The notes: generated from the sequence alone by a model not told the origin. Counted from the stretch's first letter, positions 8,274 through 16,427 are shown. The stretch: 64,000 nt of DNA from Xanthomonas sp. DAR 34887 (GCF_041245805.1 NZ_CP162490.1:4689001-4753000); one strand, 5' to 3'. Made by a program: numbers and translations.

Positions 8274-8852
8274 TCAGCGCTCCAGGAAGTTCTTCAGCAG
8301 GGCGTGGCCGTGCTCGGTGAGGATGGACTCGGGATGGAACTGCACGCCCTCGACCGGAAACTGGCGGTGGCGCAGGCCCATGATCTCTTCCATCGTGCCG
8401 TCTTCGTTTTCGGTCCAGGCGGTCACTTCCAGGCAGTCCGGCAGCGTGGTCTTCTCCACCACCAGCGAGTGGTAGCGGGTGGCCTCGTAGCGGTCCGGCA
8501 GGCCCGCGAACACGCCGCGGCCTGCATGGCGGATGCGCGAGGTCTTGCCGTGCATGATCGTGCCGGCACGCACCACCTCGCCACCGTAGGCCTGGCCGAT
8601 GCTCTGATGGCCCAGGCACACGCCCAGGATCGGCGTGCGCTGACCGAGCCGCTCGATCAGCTGCAGCGACACGCCGGCCTCGTTCGGCGTGCATGGGCCG
8701 GGCGAGATGACGATGCGTTCCGGTGCCAGCCGCTCGATCTCGTCCACGCTGAGCGCGTCGTTGCGCACCACCTTGACCTCGGCGCCGAGCGCCTGCAGGT
8801 ACTGCACGAGGTTGTAGGTGAAGCTGTCGTAGTTGTCGAGCATCAGCAGCAT
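8274..8852 (-). CDS. trpG: Anthranilate synthase glutaminase subunit
   Basis: A 192-residue class I glutamine amidotransferase that hands ammonia to TrpE. Visible are the SPGPCTPNEAG loop, the nucleophile cysteine in GVCLGHQSIGQ, and the catalytic His-Glu pair in VQFHPESILTEHG. Length is normal for a stand-alone TrpG (also called PabA when shared with folate synthesis). It starts ten bases after the SIMPL gene. No pabB is nearby, so a dual role cannot be judged here. Confidence 0.96.
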   Translation of the reverse strand: MLLMLDNYDSFTYNLVQYLQALGAEVKVVRNDALSVDEIERLAPERIVISPGPCTPNEAGVSLQLIERLGQRTPILGVCLGHQSIGQAYGGEVVRAGTIMHGKTSRIRHAGRGVFAGLPDRYEATRYHSLVVEKTTLPDCLEVTAWTENEDGTMEEIMGLRHRQFPVEGVQFHPESILTEHGHALLKNFLER

Positions 8853-8862
8853 GGCGAAGGAC

Positions 8863-9633
8863 TCATTGCGCGATCAGGAAGACCGCATAGACGTTTTCGG
8901 AAAGGGTGAGGCTGCCGGCTTCGAGGGATTCGGCCGCGGGCGCCGGCATCGGCATCGGCAGTGGCGTAGGCCTGTAGTTCCCGCTGACTAACCCTTGGCG
9001 ACGCGACTCCGATGGCCAATGACCAGCCTGGATGCCATAAGCAAAGTCCGGTGCCACTTCCGAAATGGTGTAAAGGCCGCCCAGGCGCACGCCATAGGTG
9101 TTTGCCAGGGCCTGCGCCGACGTACGGGTCTGTTCGGCGGCCTGGCGCTTGAGTTCGGCACGGAGCGCGGTTTCGTCGCTGTAGTGCGGTGCGATACCCG
9201 ACACCTGCAGTTCTTCGCTGGTCCTGAGTTTGCCGAGTAGGCCACGCACATCATCCAGCGTGCCGAAATCAGCGGACAAGGTCCGCTGCACGCGGGTCCC
9301 GCTGAAGACTTGCTTGTCGTCTTCGTAGCGCTGCTCTGGCTCGATCGACAACGTCGTCGCCTGCACGCTGCCAGCGAGCGCATGCTGCTGCTCGAACGCG
9401 GCCAGCACGTTCGCCGCATTGGCCTGCGCGCGCTTGCGCGCCGCATCCGGGTCGGCATCCACTGCACTGAGCGTGATCTTGACCCCGAAGCGATCCGGCA
9501 CCACCTCGCGCTGCGCCTCGCCCTTGACCAGCAGATGCGGCTGCGACGGCAGGCTGTTGACCTGCGCGCTGGCGAACGCCGGCAATGCCAGCAGCGCGGC
9601 GATGGCCCAGCAACCGATCGTGTTCGTCTTCAT
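8863..9633 (-). CDS. Secreted SIMPL-domain (DUF541) protein
   Basis: A 256-residue protein with a signal peptide cut near residue 23 (AFASA before QVN) and a SIMPL/DUF541 domain from about 35 to 256. The domain has the usual pattern in which V-x-P-D (VVPDRFGVKIT) opens the first strand. Relatives include E. coli YggE and the eukaryotic SIMPL protein; bacterial members are periplasmic and linked to stress tolerance, with no known enzymatic activity. Placement inside the trp operon, 22 bases after the aldolase-like gene and 10 before trpG, is unusual and unexplained. Confidence 0.85.
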   Translation of the reverse strand: MKTNTIGCWAIAALLALPAFASAQVNSLPSQPHLLVKGEAQREVVPDRFGVKITLSAVDADPDAARKRAQANAANVLAAFEQQHALAGSVQATTLSIEPEQRYEDDKQVFSGTRVQRTLSADFGTLDDVRGLLGKLRTSEELQVSGIAPHYSDETALRAELKRQAAEQTRTSAQALANTYGVRLGGLYTISEVAPDFAYGIQAGHWPSESRRQGLVSGNYRPTPLPMPMPAPAAESLEAGSLTLSENVYAVFLIAQ

Positions 9634-9654
9634 CCTTCCTCTCCTTGGTGAATG

Positions 9655-10731
9655 TCAGCCGGCCGCGCGCTGCGTGCCGGCATGGGTCGATGCAGCGAAA
9701 TCCTCGATCAGCGCATCGACCGCATCGGCCTGCGTGGCCCACGAGGTCACGAAGCGGATCACGCTGCGGCCGTCGGCCAGCACCTGCCACCGCTCGAAGT
9801 CGTAGCGCTGCGCCAGCGTCTCGACAGCATCGACCGGCAGCGTCACGAACAATTGGTTGGTCGGCGAGTCCGAGGCGAACTGCGCACCGGCCGCGGCCAG
9901 GCCCGCGCGCAGGCGCGCGGCCATGCGGTTGGCGTGCGCGGCCAGCTCGTAGAACAGGCCGTCCTCGAACAGCGCGGCGAACTGCGCGCCCAGCACCATG
10001 CCCTTGGCCAGCAGCGCGCCGCGCTGCTTGAGCAGGTAGCGGAAGTCGGCCTGCAGCGCGGGATTGACGATCACCAGCGCTTCGCCGAGCAGCGCGCCGT
10101 TCTTGGTGCCGCCGATGTAGAACGCGTCGGTCAGGGCGGCGACATCGGCCAGGCGCAGGTCGTTGCCCTCGGCGGTCAGCGCGCTGCCGATGCGTGCGCC
10201 GTCCAGGAACAGCCACAGCCCGTGCGCATCGCAGAACGCGCGCAAGGCCTGCAGTTCGCGCTTGCGATAGAGCGTGCCGACCTCGGTGGTGTTGGACACG
10301 TACAGCAGCCGCGGCTGCACCATGTGCTCGTTGCCGTGCTCGGCCAGCAGCGGTGCGATCCGCTCGGGGCTGAGCCGGCCATCGGCCGCGTCCATGGTCA
10401 GCACCTTGTGCCCGGTGGCCTCGATCGCGCCGGTCTCGTGGGTGGCGACATGCCCGCACCAGGCGGCGATCACCGCCTGGTGCGGACGCAGGAACGCACC
10501 GATCGCGACCAGGTTGGTCTGCGTGCCGCCGACCAGCAGGTGCACGTCGGCCTGCTCGCAGGCGCATTCGCGGCGGATCAGCTGCGCGGCGCGCGCGCTG
10601 TGCCGGTCCAGGCCGTAGCCATCGTTCTGCTCGCCGCTGGCCGCGGCCAACGCGGCGAGCAGGCGCGGATGCGCGCCTTCGCTGTAATCGTTGCGGAAGC
10701 TGATCCGCGCGGTCGCTGCGGACACGCTCAC
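9655..10731 (-). CDS. Threonine aldolase-like PLP enzyme
   Basis: A 358-residue fold-type I PLP enzyme of the beta-eliminating lyase/L-threonine aldolase family. The PLP lysine is in FYIGGTKNGALLGEA, and the N-terminal motif RNDYSEGAHP is typical. The family cleaves L-threonine or L-allo-threonine to glycine and acetaldehyde; the exact substrate is not certain. The start is GTG at 10731, whose bases overlap the trpE stop codon, so translation is coupled to trpE; a second in-frame GTG lies six bases on. It is the second gene of the trp operon, tying it to aromatic amino acid supply only by position. Confidence 0.86.
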   Translation of the reverse strand: MSVSAATARISFRNDYSEGAHPRLLAALAAASGEQNDGYGLDRHSARAAQLIRRECACEQADVHLLVGGTQTNLVAIGAFLRPHQAVIAAWCGHVATHETGAIEATGHKVLTMDAADGRLSPERIAPLLAEHGNEHMVQPRLLYVSNTTEVGTLYRKRELQALRAFCDAHGLWLFLDGARIGSALTAEGNDLRLADVAALTDAFYIGGTKNGALLGEALVIVNPALQADFRYLLKQRGALLAKGMVLGAQFAALFEDGLFYELAAHANRMAARLRAGLAAAGAQFASDSPTNQLFVTLPVDAVETLAQRYDFERWQVLADGRSVIRFVTSWATQADAVDALIEDFAASTHAGTQRAAG

Positions 10732-12203
10732 AACCCCTTCGCCGCCTCGGCCACCGCGCGGAACAGCGCGCGGCCCTTGTTCATCGTCTCGTCCCATTCG
10801 GTCTGCGGATCGGAGTCGTAGACGATGCCGGCGCCGGCCTGCACGTGCAGGCGGCCGTGCTTGATCACCGCGGTGCGGATCGCGATGGCGGTATCGGCGT
10901 CGCCGTGCCAGCCGAGGTAACCGATGCTGCCGGCGTAGACGTTGCGCTTGATCGGCTCCAGTTCGCGGATCACTTCCAGCGCGCGGATCTTCGGCGCACC
11001 GCTGACGGTGCCGGCCGGGAACGTGGCGCGCAGCACGTCGGCGTAGCTGAGCCCGGGCAGCAAGGTGCCGGTGACTTCGCTGACGATGTGCATGACATGG
11101 CTGTAGCGCTCGATCACGAAGCGCTCGCCGACCGCCACGGTGCCAGCCTGCGACACGCGGCCGGCGTCGTTGCGGCCCAGGTCGATCAGCATCAGGTGCT
11201 CGGCGCGCTCCTTCGGATCGGCCAGCAGTTCCGCTTCCAGCGCCTGGTCTTCTTCCACCGTCTTGCCGCGCGGGCGGGTGCCGGCGATCGGGCGCACGGT
11301 GACCTGGCCGGCTTCCAGCCGCACCAGGATTTCCGGCGAGGAGCCCACCACCTGGGTGTCGCCGACGTCGAGGAAATACATGTACGGCGACGGGTTCAAC
11401 GCGCGCAGCGCGCGGTACACGTCCACCGGGCGGGCGCTGAACGGCACGCTCAGGCGCTGGCTCAGCACCACCTGGAAGATGTCGCCGGCGCGGATGTATT
11501 CCTTGGATTTTTCCACTGCGGCGATGAAGCCTTCGCGGGTGAAGCCGGAAACGAAGTCGCTTTCGTCGAGCACGTCGCGCGCCAGCGGCACCGGATAGCC
11601 GGCGCCGGGCTGGCGCAGCGTGGCGGTCAGCGCGTCCAGCCGCGCCTGCGCCTGTTCCCAGGCGTCGGCGTCGCGCGGATCGGCGTGCACGATCAGGTAC
11701 AGGCGGCCCTTGAGGTTGTCGAAGACCGCGACCTCTTCGGACAGCATCAGCAGGATGTCGGGCGTGTCGAGCTCGTTGCGCTTGTCGCCGCTGGCCAGGC
11801 GCGGCTCGATGTAGCCGATGCATTCGAAGCCGAACCAGCCGACCAGACCGCCGGTGAAGCCCGGCACGCCGTCGAGCTTGGGCACCGAATGCGCCGAGCG
11901 CAGCGCCTCGACCTCGGCGAATGGATCGGCGACCTCGCGGCGCTCGATCAGCTCGCCGTGATCGCGCACTTCCAGCGTATGTCCGCTGAAGGTGTACACG
12001 CGGCGTACCGGCAGGCCGATGATCGAGTAGCGGCCGAAGCGTTCGCCGCCTTCGACCGATTCGAACAGATAGGTATGCGGGGCGTCGGCGAGCTTGAGGT
12101 AGACCGACAGCGGCGTGTCCAGGTCGGACAGCACTTCGCGGACGACGGGGATGCGGGTGTGGCCTTCAGCGGCGTAGCGCTGGAACAGCTCGCGGGTGAT
12201 CAA
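10728..12203 (-). CDS. trpE: Anthranilate synthase large subunit
   Basis: A 491-residue chorismate-binding enzyme that makes anthranilate with ammonia from TrpG. The N-terminal regulatory part has YLFESVEGGERFGRYS, where tryptophan normally binds for feedback inhibition. The C-terminal catalytic domain has PIAGTRPRG, LIDLGRND and SGAPKIRA-type motifs. The start is TTG at 12203 (ITRELFQRYAAEG), with GGAAGG about ten bases upstream. It leads an eight-gene operon and is preceded by a promoter and a Trp-codon-rich reading frame that overlaps its own first codons. Confidence 0.96.
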   Translation of the reverse strand: MITRELFQRYAAEGHTRIPVVREVLSDLDTPLSVYLKLADAPHTYLFESVEGGERFGRYSIIGLPVRRVYTFSGHTLEVRDHGELIERREVADPFAEVEALRSAHSVPKLDGVPGFTGGLVGWFGFECIGYIEPRLASGDKRNELDTPDILLMLSEEVAVFDNLKGRLYLIVHADPRDADAWEQAQARLDALTATLRQPGAGYPVPLARDVLDESDFVSGFTREGFIAAVEKSKEYIRAGDIFQVVLSQRLSVPFSARPVDVYRALRALNPSPYMYFLDVGDTQVVGSSPEILVRLEAGQVTVRPIAGTRPRGKTVEEDQALEAELLADPKERAEHLMLIDLGRNDAGRVSQAGTVAVGERFVIERYSHVMHIVSEVTGTLLPGLSYADVLRATFPAGTVSGAPKIRALEVIRELEPIKRNVYAGSIGYLGWHGDADTAIAIRTAVIKHGRLHVQAGAGIVYDSDPQTEWDETMNKGRALFRAVAEAAKGL

Positions 12204-12312
12204 GACGACTTTCCTTCCGGTACTCGGTGGCGGGGCGGACGACGGCTACAGGCCACCATCGCCACGCACGGCGAGCGGAAGTGAAGGAACGCTGGGTCGT
12301 CAGGCTGGACAC
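12166..12312 (-). promoter_or_regulatory. Candidate Trp-codon leader reading frame before trpE
   Basis: A 48-codon reading frame begins with GTG at 12312, within a base or so of the predicted transcription start. It contains TGG CGA TGG TGG at 12264-12253 (residues 17-20, AWRWWP) and ends 38 bases inside trpE in another frame. Three Trp codons in four is the hallmark of trp leader peptides. No terminator hairpin with a T-run follows, so classical attenuation is not evident; control of trpE initiation by stalled ribosomes is possible. A leaderless GTG start is an inference. Confidence 0.35.
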
Positions 12313-12319
12313 GGCGGCT

Positions 12320-12347
12320 ACTTTACCGCAACTGCGGCGACTGGCAA
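12320..12347 (-). promoter_or_regulatory. Promoter of the trp operon
   Basis: On the minus strand TTGCCA (12347-12342) and TAAAGT (12325-12320) are separated by 16 bases, giving five and four matches to the sigma-70 -35 and -10 boxes. The predicted transcription start near 12313 is about 110 bases before the trpE TTG. No TrpR-like palindrome was recognised over it. Confidence 0.55.
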
Positions 12348-12430
12348 CGGTTGCAGACGGGACCATCGGCGCTGCGCGGCAGGGGCTGTCGCGCAGACTG
12401 GAAAGCGACAGGATTGCCCGGGCCGGATGC

Positions 12431-12508
12431 AGTCGGGACTGAAGTCCCTCCCACAGTGCACCCAGCAAGCAGGCCGCGAGGCCCTTGTGGGAGCGACTCA
12501 GTCGCGAC
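12431..12508. repeat. REP pair (diverged type)
   Basis: Two inverted arms, GTCGGGACTGAAGTCCC(TCCCACA) at 12432-12455 and TGTGGGAGCGACTCAGTCG(CGAC) at about 12487-12508, flank a spacer that starts with the recurring TGCACCCAGC. This is the diverged version of the REP palindrome found elsewhere in the window, lying between yegS and the trp promoter. Confidence 0.75.
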
Positions 12509-12545
12509 GCGACCCGCCCTCCGGCAAGCGACCAGCGGCGCGCCG

Positions 12546-13484
12546 CTACCCCGCCCGGCCGCGCCGCAAGGCCGAATCGGACGGCAGGTGCATGCGCAGG
12601 CGGGCGCCGACGCAATCGATGCGGAAGTGCCGCGAGGTCTCCGGTTCGCCGTCCAGGTTCAAGGTCAGCGGCATGGCCGCGTCGATGCGCACCCACGGCA
12701 GTTGCGCGCGCACCGCGACCCGCTCCAGCGCGGCCTGCTTGCCGGAGGTGACCAGCGTGCCCAGGGTCGCGGCGACTTCGCCGCTCATTTCCGGGACGAT
12801 GGTCAGGTCGAGCAGGCCATCGTCGAGCAGCGCGTCCGGGCACAGCACCTGGCCGCCGCCGGCCTGGCGTCCGTTGCCCAGGCCGAGCGCGATGAATTCG
12901 CCCTCCCAGGCGAACTCCGGCCCCTCGAAGCGTGCCTGGATCGGATCGATCCGGCCCAGCTTGCCCATCCCGGTGATCAGGTAGGCCAGGCCGCCGAGCA
13001 TCTTCTTCAGGCCCTCGTCGGTTTCCACCGTGACCTGGGTGCCGAAGCCGCCGCTGGCGACGTTGGCGCACCAGTGCGGCCCATGCTCGGCCTCGATGCG
13101 CAGCAGGTCGATGGCCACGGCCGGGGCCTGCGCGACCAGCTCCAGCGCCTCCAGCGGGGTGGCGGGAATGCCGGCGGCAGTGGCGAAATCGTTGGCCGTG
13201 CCCAACGGCACCAGGCCCAGCGCCGGCAGCGCGCCGGCATCGGCGTCATGGTGCGCGAGCGCGCTGGCCACTTCGCTCAAGGTGCCGTCGCCGCCGGCGG
13301 CGACGATGCAGTCGGCGCCGTCGGCCACCGCTTCGGCCACGTAGCGTTCGGCGTCGCCCTCCTCCCAGGTCACCCGCACCTGCAGCTGGATGCCGCGCTC
13401 GCGCAGCGCGGACACGGCATCGCGCAGCGGCTCGTCGCCCGCCGACTTGCCATTGAGGATCAGACGCCAGTGCGGTGCTGCCAT
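12546..13484 (-). CDS. yegS: Lipid kinase, YegS/DgkB type
   Basis: A 312-residue diacylglycerol-kinase-catalytic-domain protein. The nucleotide-binding motif is AAGGDGTLSEV and the second conserved motif is PLGTANDFA. It phosphorylates a lipid such as phosphatidylglycerol or diacylglycerol at the inner face of the membrane; the exact substrate is unsettled for the family. The ATG at 13484 (MAAPHWRLILNGKSA) is chosen over a 50-residue longer, arginine-rich extension that has no homology pattern. It is monocistronic, with repeats on one side and a candidate small RNA on the other. Confidence 0.92.
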   Translation of the reverse strand: MAAPHWRLILNGKSAGDEPLRDAVSALRERGIQLQVRVTWEEGDAERYVAEAVADGADCIVAAGGDGTLSEVASALAHHDADAGALPALGLVPLGTANDFATAAGIPATPLEALELVAQAPAVAIDLLRIEAEHGPHWCANVASGGFGTQVTVETDEGLKKMLGGLAYLITGMGKLGRIDPIQARFEGPEFAWEGEFIALGLGNGRQAGGGQVLCPDALLDDGLLDLTIVPEMSGEVAATLGTLVTSGKQAALERVAVRAQLPWVRIDAAMPLTLNLDGEPETSRHFRIDCVGARLRMHLPSDSALRRGRAG

Positions 13485-13697
13485 GCGGACCTTCCCTAGA
13501 TCAGGCCTGCAGCCTAGCCGGCGGCGGATGCGGGCATCGTGAATGCGTGGCGTGCCGGCACGGTGGCCATGGGCCTGCGCTCGGCAGGCGCTGCGGCGGG
13601 CTATCGGCACCGGGAGACCTGCCCTGGCCGGCATCGGCGCAGGCCCGACAAGCAGCGCGAAATCGGCCGCATTGTCATACCTGCGTCACCGATCGCC

Positions 13698-13796
13698 CGG
13701 AACATGGAAGGCCATAGCAAGGACGACGGATGGAGGCAGGATCAGCCTCCGATTTCTCCCAGGGGCCGCACTGGCGACAGTGCGGTTCTTTCTTTT
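13698..13796 (+). ncRNA. Candidate GGA-rich small RNA
   Basis: The gap between yegS and the GNAT gene contains, on the plus strand, no gene but a strong intrinsic terminator. Upstream of it lie six GGA triplets in 43 bases (13699-13741) and a hairpin GGAGGC-AGGATCA-GCCTCC. Repeated GGA motifs, some in or beside hairpin loops, ending at a terminator is the layout of RNAs that titrate CsrA/RsmA. Both flanking genes are on the other strand, so the terminator has no other obvious transcript to end. I could not find a convincing promoter, and the 5' end is arbitrary. Confidence 0.4.
13766..13796 (+). terminator. Intrinsic terminator with no upstream gene
   Basis: CCGCACTG-GCGA-CAGTGCGG forms an eight-base-pair stem with a tetraloop, followed by TTCTTTCTTTT. 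The minus strand has no T-run after the hairpin, so it acts only for plus-strand transcription, where no protein gene lies upstream within about 300 bases. Confidence 0.75.
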
Positions 13797-13805
13797 GCGT
13801 GCCGC

Positions 13806-14288
13806 TCAGCCGGCCGCGAACCTGGCCAGCGCCTCGCCCTGCAGGCGGTACACGGTCCATTCGTCCTGCGCCTGCGCGCCGGCGGCTTCGTAGAAGTCGA
13901 TCGCCGGCTGGTTCCAGTCCAGCACCGACCATTCGAAACGGCCGCAGCCGGCGTCCACCGCGTGCCGCGCCAGGTGCCGCAGCAAGGCCTTGCCGGCGCC
14001 GCTGCCGCGGTGGTCCGGGGCCACGTACAGGTCTTCCAGGTACAGGCCGTTGCGGCCGAGCCAGGTCGAGTAGTTGTAGAAGTACACCGCGTAGCCGATC
14101 GGCTGCGCGTCGGCCTCGCAGATCAGCGCATGGGCGGTGGCGCCGGGGCCGAACAGGCTGGCGCGCAGGCCGGCCTCGTCGGTCTGCACCGCGTCCTCGG
14201 CGCGCTCGTAGCGGGCCAGGTCGCGGATCAGGCGCAGGATCAGCGCGGCGTCGTCGGCGGTGGCCGGGCGGATGTGCAGGGCGGGCAT
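13806..14288 (-). CDS. GNAT-family N-acetyltransferase
   Basis: A 160-residue single-domain acetyltransferase. The acetyl-CoA pyrophosphate loop is in DHRGSGAGKALL (consensus Q/R-x-x-G-x-G/A), preceded by LEDLYVAP and followed by the C-terminal NQPAIDFYEAAGA. The N-terminus IRPATADDAALI and the LEDLYV segment resemble diamine/thialysine acetyltransferases (SSAT-like), so an amine substrate is possible, but this is only similarity. It begins one base after the rpe stop and is probably co-transcribed with rpe and the DnaJ-domain gene. Confidence 0.88.
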   Translation of the reverse strand: MPALHIRPATADDAALILRLIRDLARYERAEDAVQTDEAGLRASLFGPGATAHALICEADAQPIGYAVYFYNYSTWLGRNGLYLEDLYVAPDHRGSGAGKALLRHLARHAVDAGCGRFEWSVLDWNQPAIDFYEAAGAQAQDEWTVYRLQGEALARFAAG

Positions 14289-14289
14289 C

Positions 14290-14958
14290 TCAGCGCGCCG
14301 CCACCGCGGCGCGCATCTGCGCGATCACCGCGGCGTAGTCGGGCGCATTGAAGATGGCCGAGCCGGCAACGAAGGTGTCGGCGCCGGCGGCGGCGATCGC
14401 GGCGATGTTGTCCGGCTTGACCCCGCCATCGATCTCCAGCCGGATCGGCTTGCCGCTGGCGTCGATCCTGGCGCGGATCGCGCGCAGCTTGTCCAGCGCC
14501 GAGGGGATGAAGGCCTGGCCGCCGAAGCCCGGGTTGACCGACATCACCAGGACCAGGTCCAGGTCGTCCAGCACCCAGTCGAGGATGTCCACCGGGGTGG
14601 CCGGGTTCAGCACCAGCCCGGCCTTGCAGCCGTGCGACTTGATCAGCTGGATGCTGCGGTGCACGTGGCGGCTGGCCTCGGGGTGGAAGCTGATGAGGCT
14701 CGCGCCGGCCTCGGCGAAGTCCGGGATCAGCCGGTCCACCGGCTCGACCATCAGGTGCACGTCGATCGGCGCGGTGACGCCGTGCTTGCGCAGCGCCTGG
14801 CAGACCATCGGGCCGATGGTCAGGTTCGGCACGTAATGGTTGTCCATCACGTCGAAATGGATCCAGTCGGCGCCGGCCTGGAGGACGTTGTCCACTTCCT
14901 CGCCCAGGCGAGCGAAGTCGGCGGAGAGGATGGACGGGGAGATGATGCAGTCGGACAT
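14290..14958 (-). CDS. rpe: Ribulose-phosphate 3-epimerase
   Basis: A 222-residue TIM-barrel metalloenzyme interconverting ribulose 5-phosphate and xylulose 5-phosphate in the pentose phosphate pathway. Conserved metal-site segments are SPSILSADFARLG, HFDVMDNHYVPN (catalytic Asp and His), DVHLMVE and SVNPGFGGQ, and the phosphate loop EIDGGVKPDN is intact. It lies ten bases after the DnaJ-domain gene in a three-gene operon. Confidence 0.97.
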   Translation of the reverse strand: MSDCIISPSILSADFARLGEEVDNVLQAGADWIHFDVMDNHYVPNLTIGPMVCQALRKHGVTAPIDVHLMVEPVDRLIPDFAEAGASLISFHPEASRHVHRSIQLIKSHGCKAGLVLNPATPVDILDWVLDDLDLVLVMSVNPGFGGQAFIPSALDKLRAIRARIDASGKPIRLEIDGGVKPDNIAAIAAAGADTFVAGSAIFNAPDYAAVIAQMRAAVAAR

Positions 14959-14968
14959 GGCGAAGGTC

Positions 14969-15301
14969 TCAGCGCTTGCGCAGGGTGCGGATACGGTCGT
15001 AGGCGGTGTTGAGCTGGCTGGCCTTCTTCTCGGCCCGCGCCCGCAGCTCCGGGCTGGCGCCGGCGACCTTGTCGGGGTGGTACTGGGACATCAGCCGGCG
15101 GTAGGCCAGCTCGATCTCGGCGTCGGTGGCGTCGCGGCTCACGCCCAGCTCGCGGTAGGGGTCCTCGCGCTGGCCGAGCTTGAACCAGTCGGCATCGAAG
15201 GCGTGCCCGACCAGCAGCCCCAGCACCGCGCCGAACACCGGATTGGGCCGCAATAGCAGCGCCCCGGCGATCGCGCCGAGCAGTTTTCCGTACCAGGGCA
15301 T
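14969..15301 (-). CDS. Small membrane-anchored DnaJ-domain protein
   Basis: A 110-residue protein with a glycine-rich hydrophobic N-terminus (KLLGAIAGALLLRPNPVFGAVLGLLVGHAFD, residues 5-36, given here only as a span) and a C-terminal J domain with the HPD motif in YHPDKVAG. The layout resembles DjlA without its central TerB-like domain, so it may be a reduced membrane co-chaperone that stimulates DnaK. It is first in an operon with rpe and the GNAT gene, and divergent from purC. Confidence 0.88.
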   Translation of the reverse strand: MPWYGKLLGAIAGALLLRPNPVFGAVLGLLVGHAFDADWFKLGQREDPYRELGVSRDATDAEIELAYRRLMSQYHPDKVAGASPELRARAEKKASQLNTAYDRIRTLRKR

Positions 15302-15444
15302 GGGCGAAGGCGGGCTCGGCGGACAAGGCCTCGCATTTTACGGCACAGCGGGGCTTTCCGGCCGTACACTACGCGGCCCGCTGTCGAGCCGCGGGCCCGC
15401 CGGGTCCCGGGACAGCCGCCATTGCGAAGTCCGTAGGAGTGCCT

Positions 15445-16371
15445 GTGTCCACCACGCTGTTGCAATCCGATCTGCCCGGCCTGCCGTTGCGTCACCGGGG
15501 CAAGGTCCGCGACGTATTCGATCTCCCCCGCGACCGCCTGCCCGCCGACGCCCCGCCCGGGGACTACCTGTTGATGGTCGCCACCGACCGCCTGTCCGCC
15601 TTCGACGTGGTGCTGCCCGACCCGATTCCCGGCAAGGGCGAAATGCTGTGCCAGGTCTCCAACTTCTGGTTCAAGAAGACCGAACACCTGATGCCCAACC
15701 ACCTCACCGGCATCGACGTGGCCAGCGTGCTGCCGGCCGGCGTGGACGCGGCGCTGTACGCGCGGCGGGCGGTGGTGACCAAGAAGCTCAAGCCGGTGCC
15801 GGTGGAAGCGATCGCCCGCGGCTACCTGATCGGCAGCGGCTGGAAGGACTACCAGCGCACCGGCAAGGTCAGCGGCATCGAATTGCCCGACGGCCTGCGC
15901 CAGGCCGAGAAACTGGCCGAACCGATCTTCACCCCATCCACCAAGGCCGCGGTCGGCGACCACGACGAGAACATCGACTTCGACGCGATGGTCAAGACCG
16001 TCGGCGCCGAGCTGGCCGAGCGCGTGCGCGACGCCACGTTGCGCATCTACCGTTTCGCCGCCGACTTCGCCGCCGAGCGCGGCATCCTGCTGGCCGACAC
16101 CAAGTTCGAGTTCGGCACCGACGCCGACGGCCGCCTGTACATCATGGACGAGATGCTGACCCCGGACTCCTCGCGCTACTGGCCGGCCGACGAGTACGCA
16201 GTGGGCACCAGCCCGCCGAGCTACGACAAGCAGTTCGTGCGCGACTACCTGGAGACGCTGGACTGGGGCAAGACCGCGCCCGGCCCGCGCCTGCCGCAGG
16301 AGGTGATTGACCGCACCCGCGCCAAGTACGCCGAAGCCCTGCAGCGGCTGGCGGGGATTTCGATCGACTGA
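15445..16371 (+). CDS. purC: SAICAR synthase
   Basis: A 308-residue phosphoribosylaminoimidazole-succinocarboxamide synthase, joining aspartate to CAIR in purine synthesis. The signatures are HRGKVRDVFD, ATDRLSAFDVVLPDPIPGKG and DEMLTPDSSRYWP. The GTG at 15445 is preferred to the GTG at 15439: the Shine-Dalgarno TAGGAG occupies 15434-15439 and would overlap the earlier codon. It is of the longer, yeast-like type rather than the 237-residue E. coli type. It stands alone, upstream of the effector-immunity pair. Confidence 0.96.
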   Translation: MSTTLLQSDLPGLPLRHRGKVRDVFDLPRDRLPADAPPGDYLLMVATDRLSAFDVVLPDPIPGKGEMLCQVSNFWFKKTEHLMPNHLTGIDVASVLPAGVDAALYARRAVVTKKLKPVPVEAIARGYLIGSGWKDYQRTGKVSGIELPDGLRQAEKLAEPIFTPSTKAAVGDHDENIDFDAMVKTVGAELAERVRDATLRIYRFAADFAAERGILLADTKFEFGTDADGRLYIMDEMLTPDSSRYWPADEYAVGTSPPSYDKQFVRDYLETLDWGKTAPGPRLPQEVIDRTRAKYAEALQRLAGISID

Positions 16372-16403
16372 CGCGATGTAACAACCTAGCGCAAATCGGA
16401 TGC

Positions 16404-16427
16404 GGGGCTGTTTTTCAAGACAGCCCC
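16404..16427 (+). terminator. Hairpin after purC (weak terminator)
   Basis: GGGGCTGT and ACAGCCCC pair over an eight-base loop TTTTCAAG. No T-run follows on either strand, so it may stabilise the 3' end or act with Rho rather than terminate on its own. Confidence 0.45.

Noticed and set aside
12204..12262. Short frame MVACSRRPPRHRVPEGKSS ending on the trpE TTG
   Set aside because: It lacks a ribosome binding site and Trp codons; the frame with the Trp cluster is the better leader candidate. Its TGA overlap with TTG may be chance.
16404..16427. Intrinsic terminator at the end of purC
   Set aside because: The stem is sound but no T-run follows on either strand, so it is listed only as a weak hairpin.
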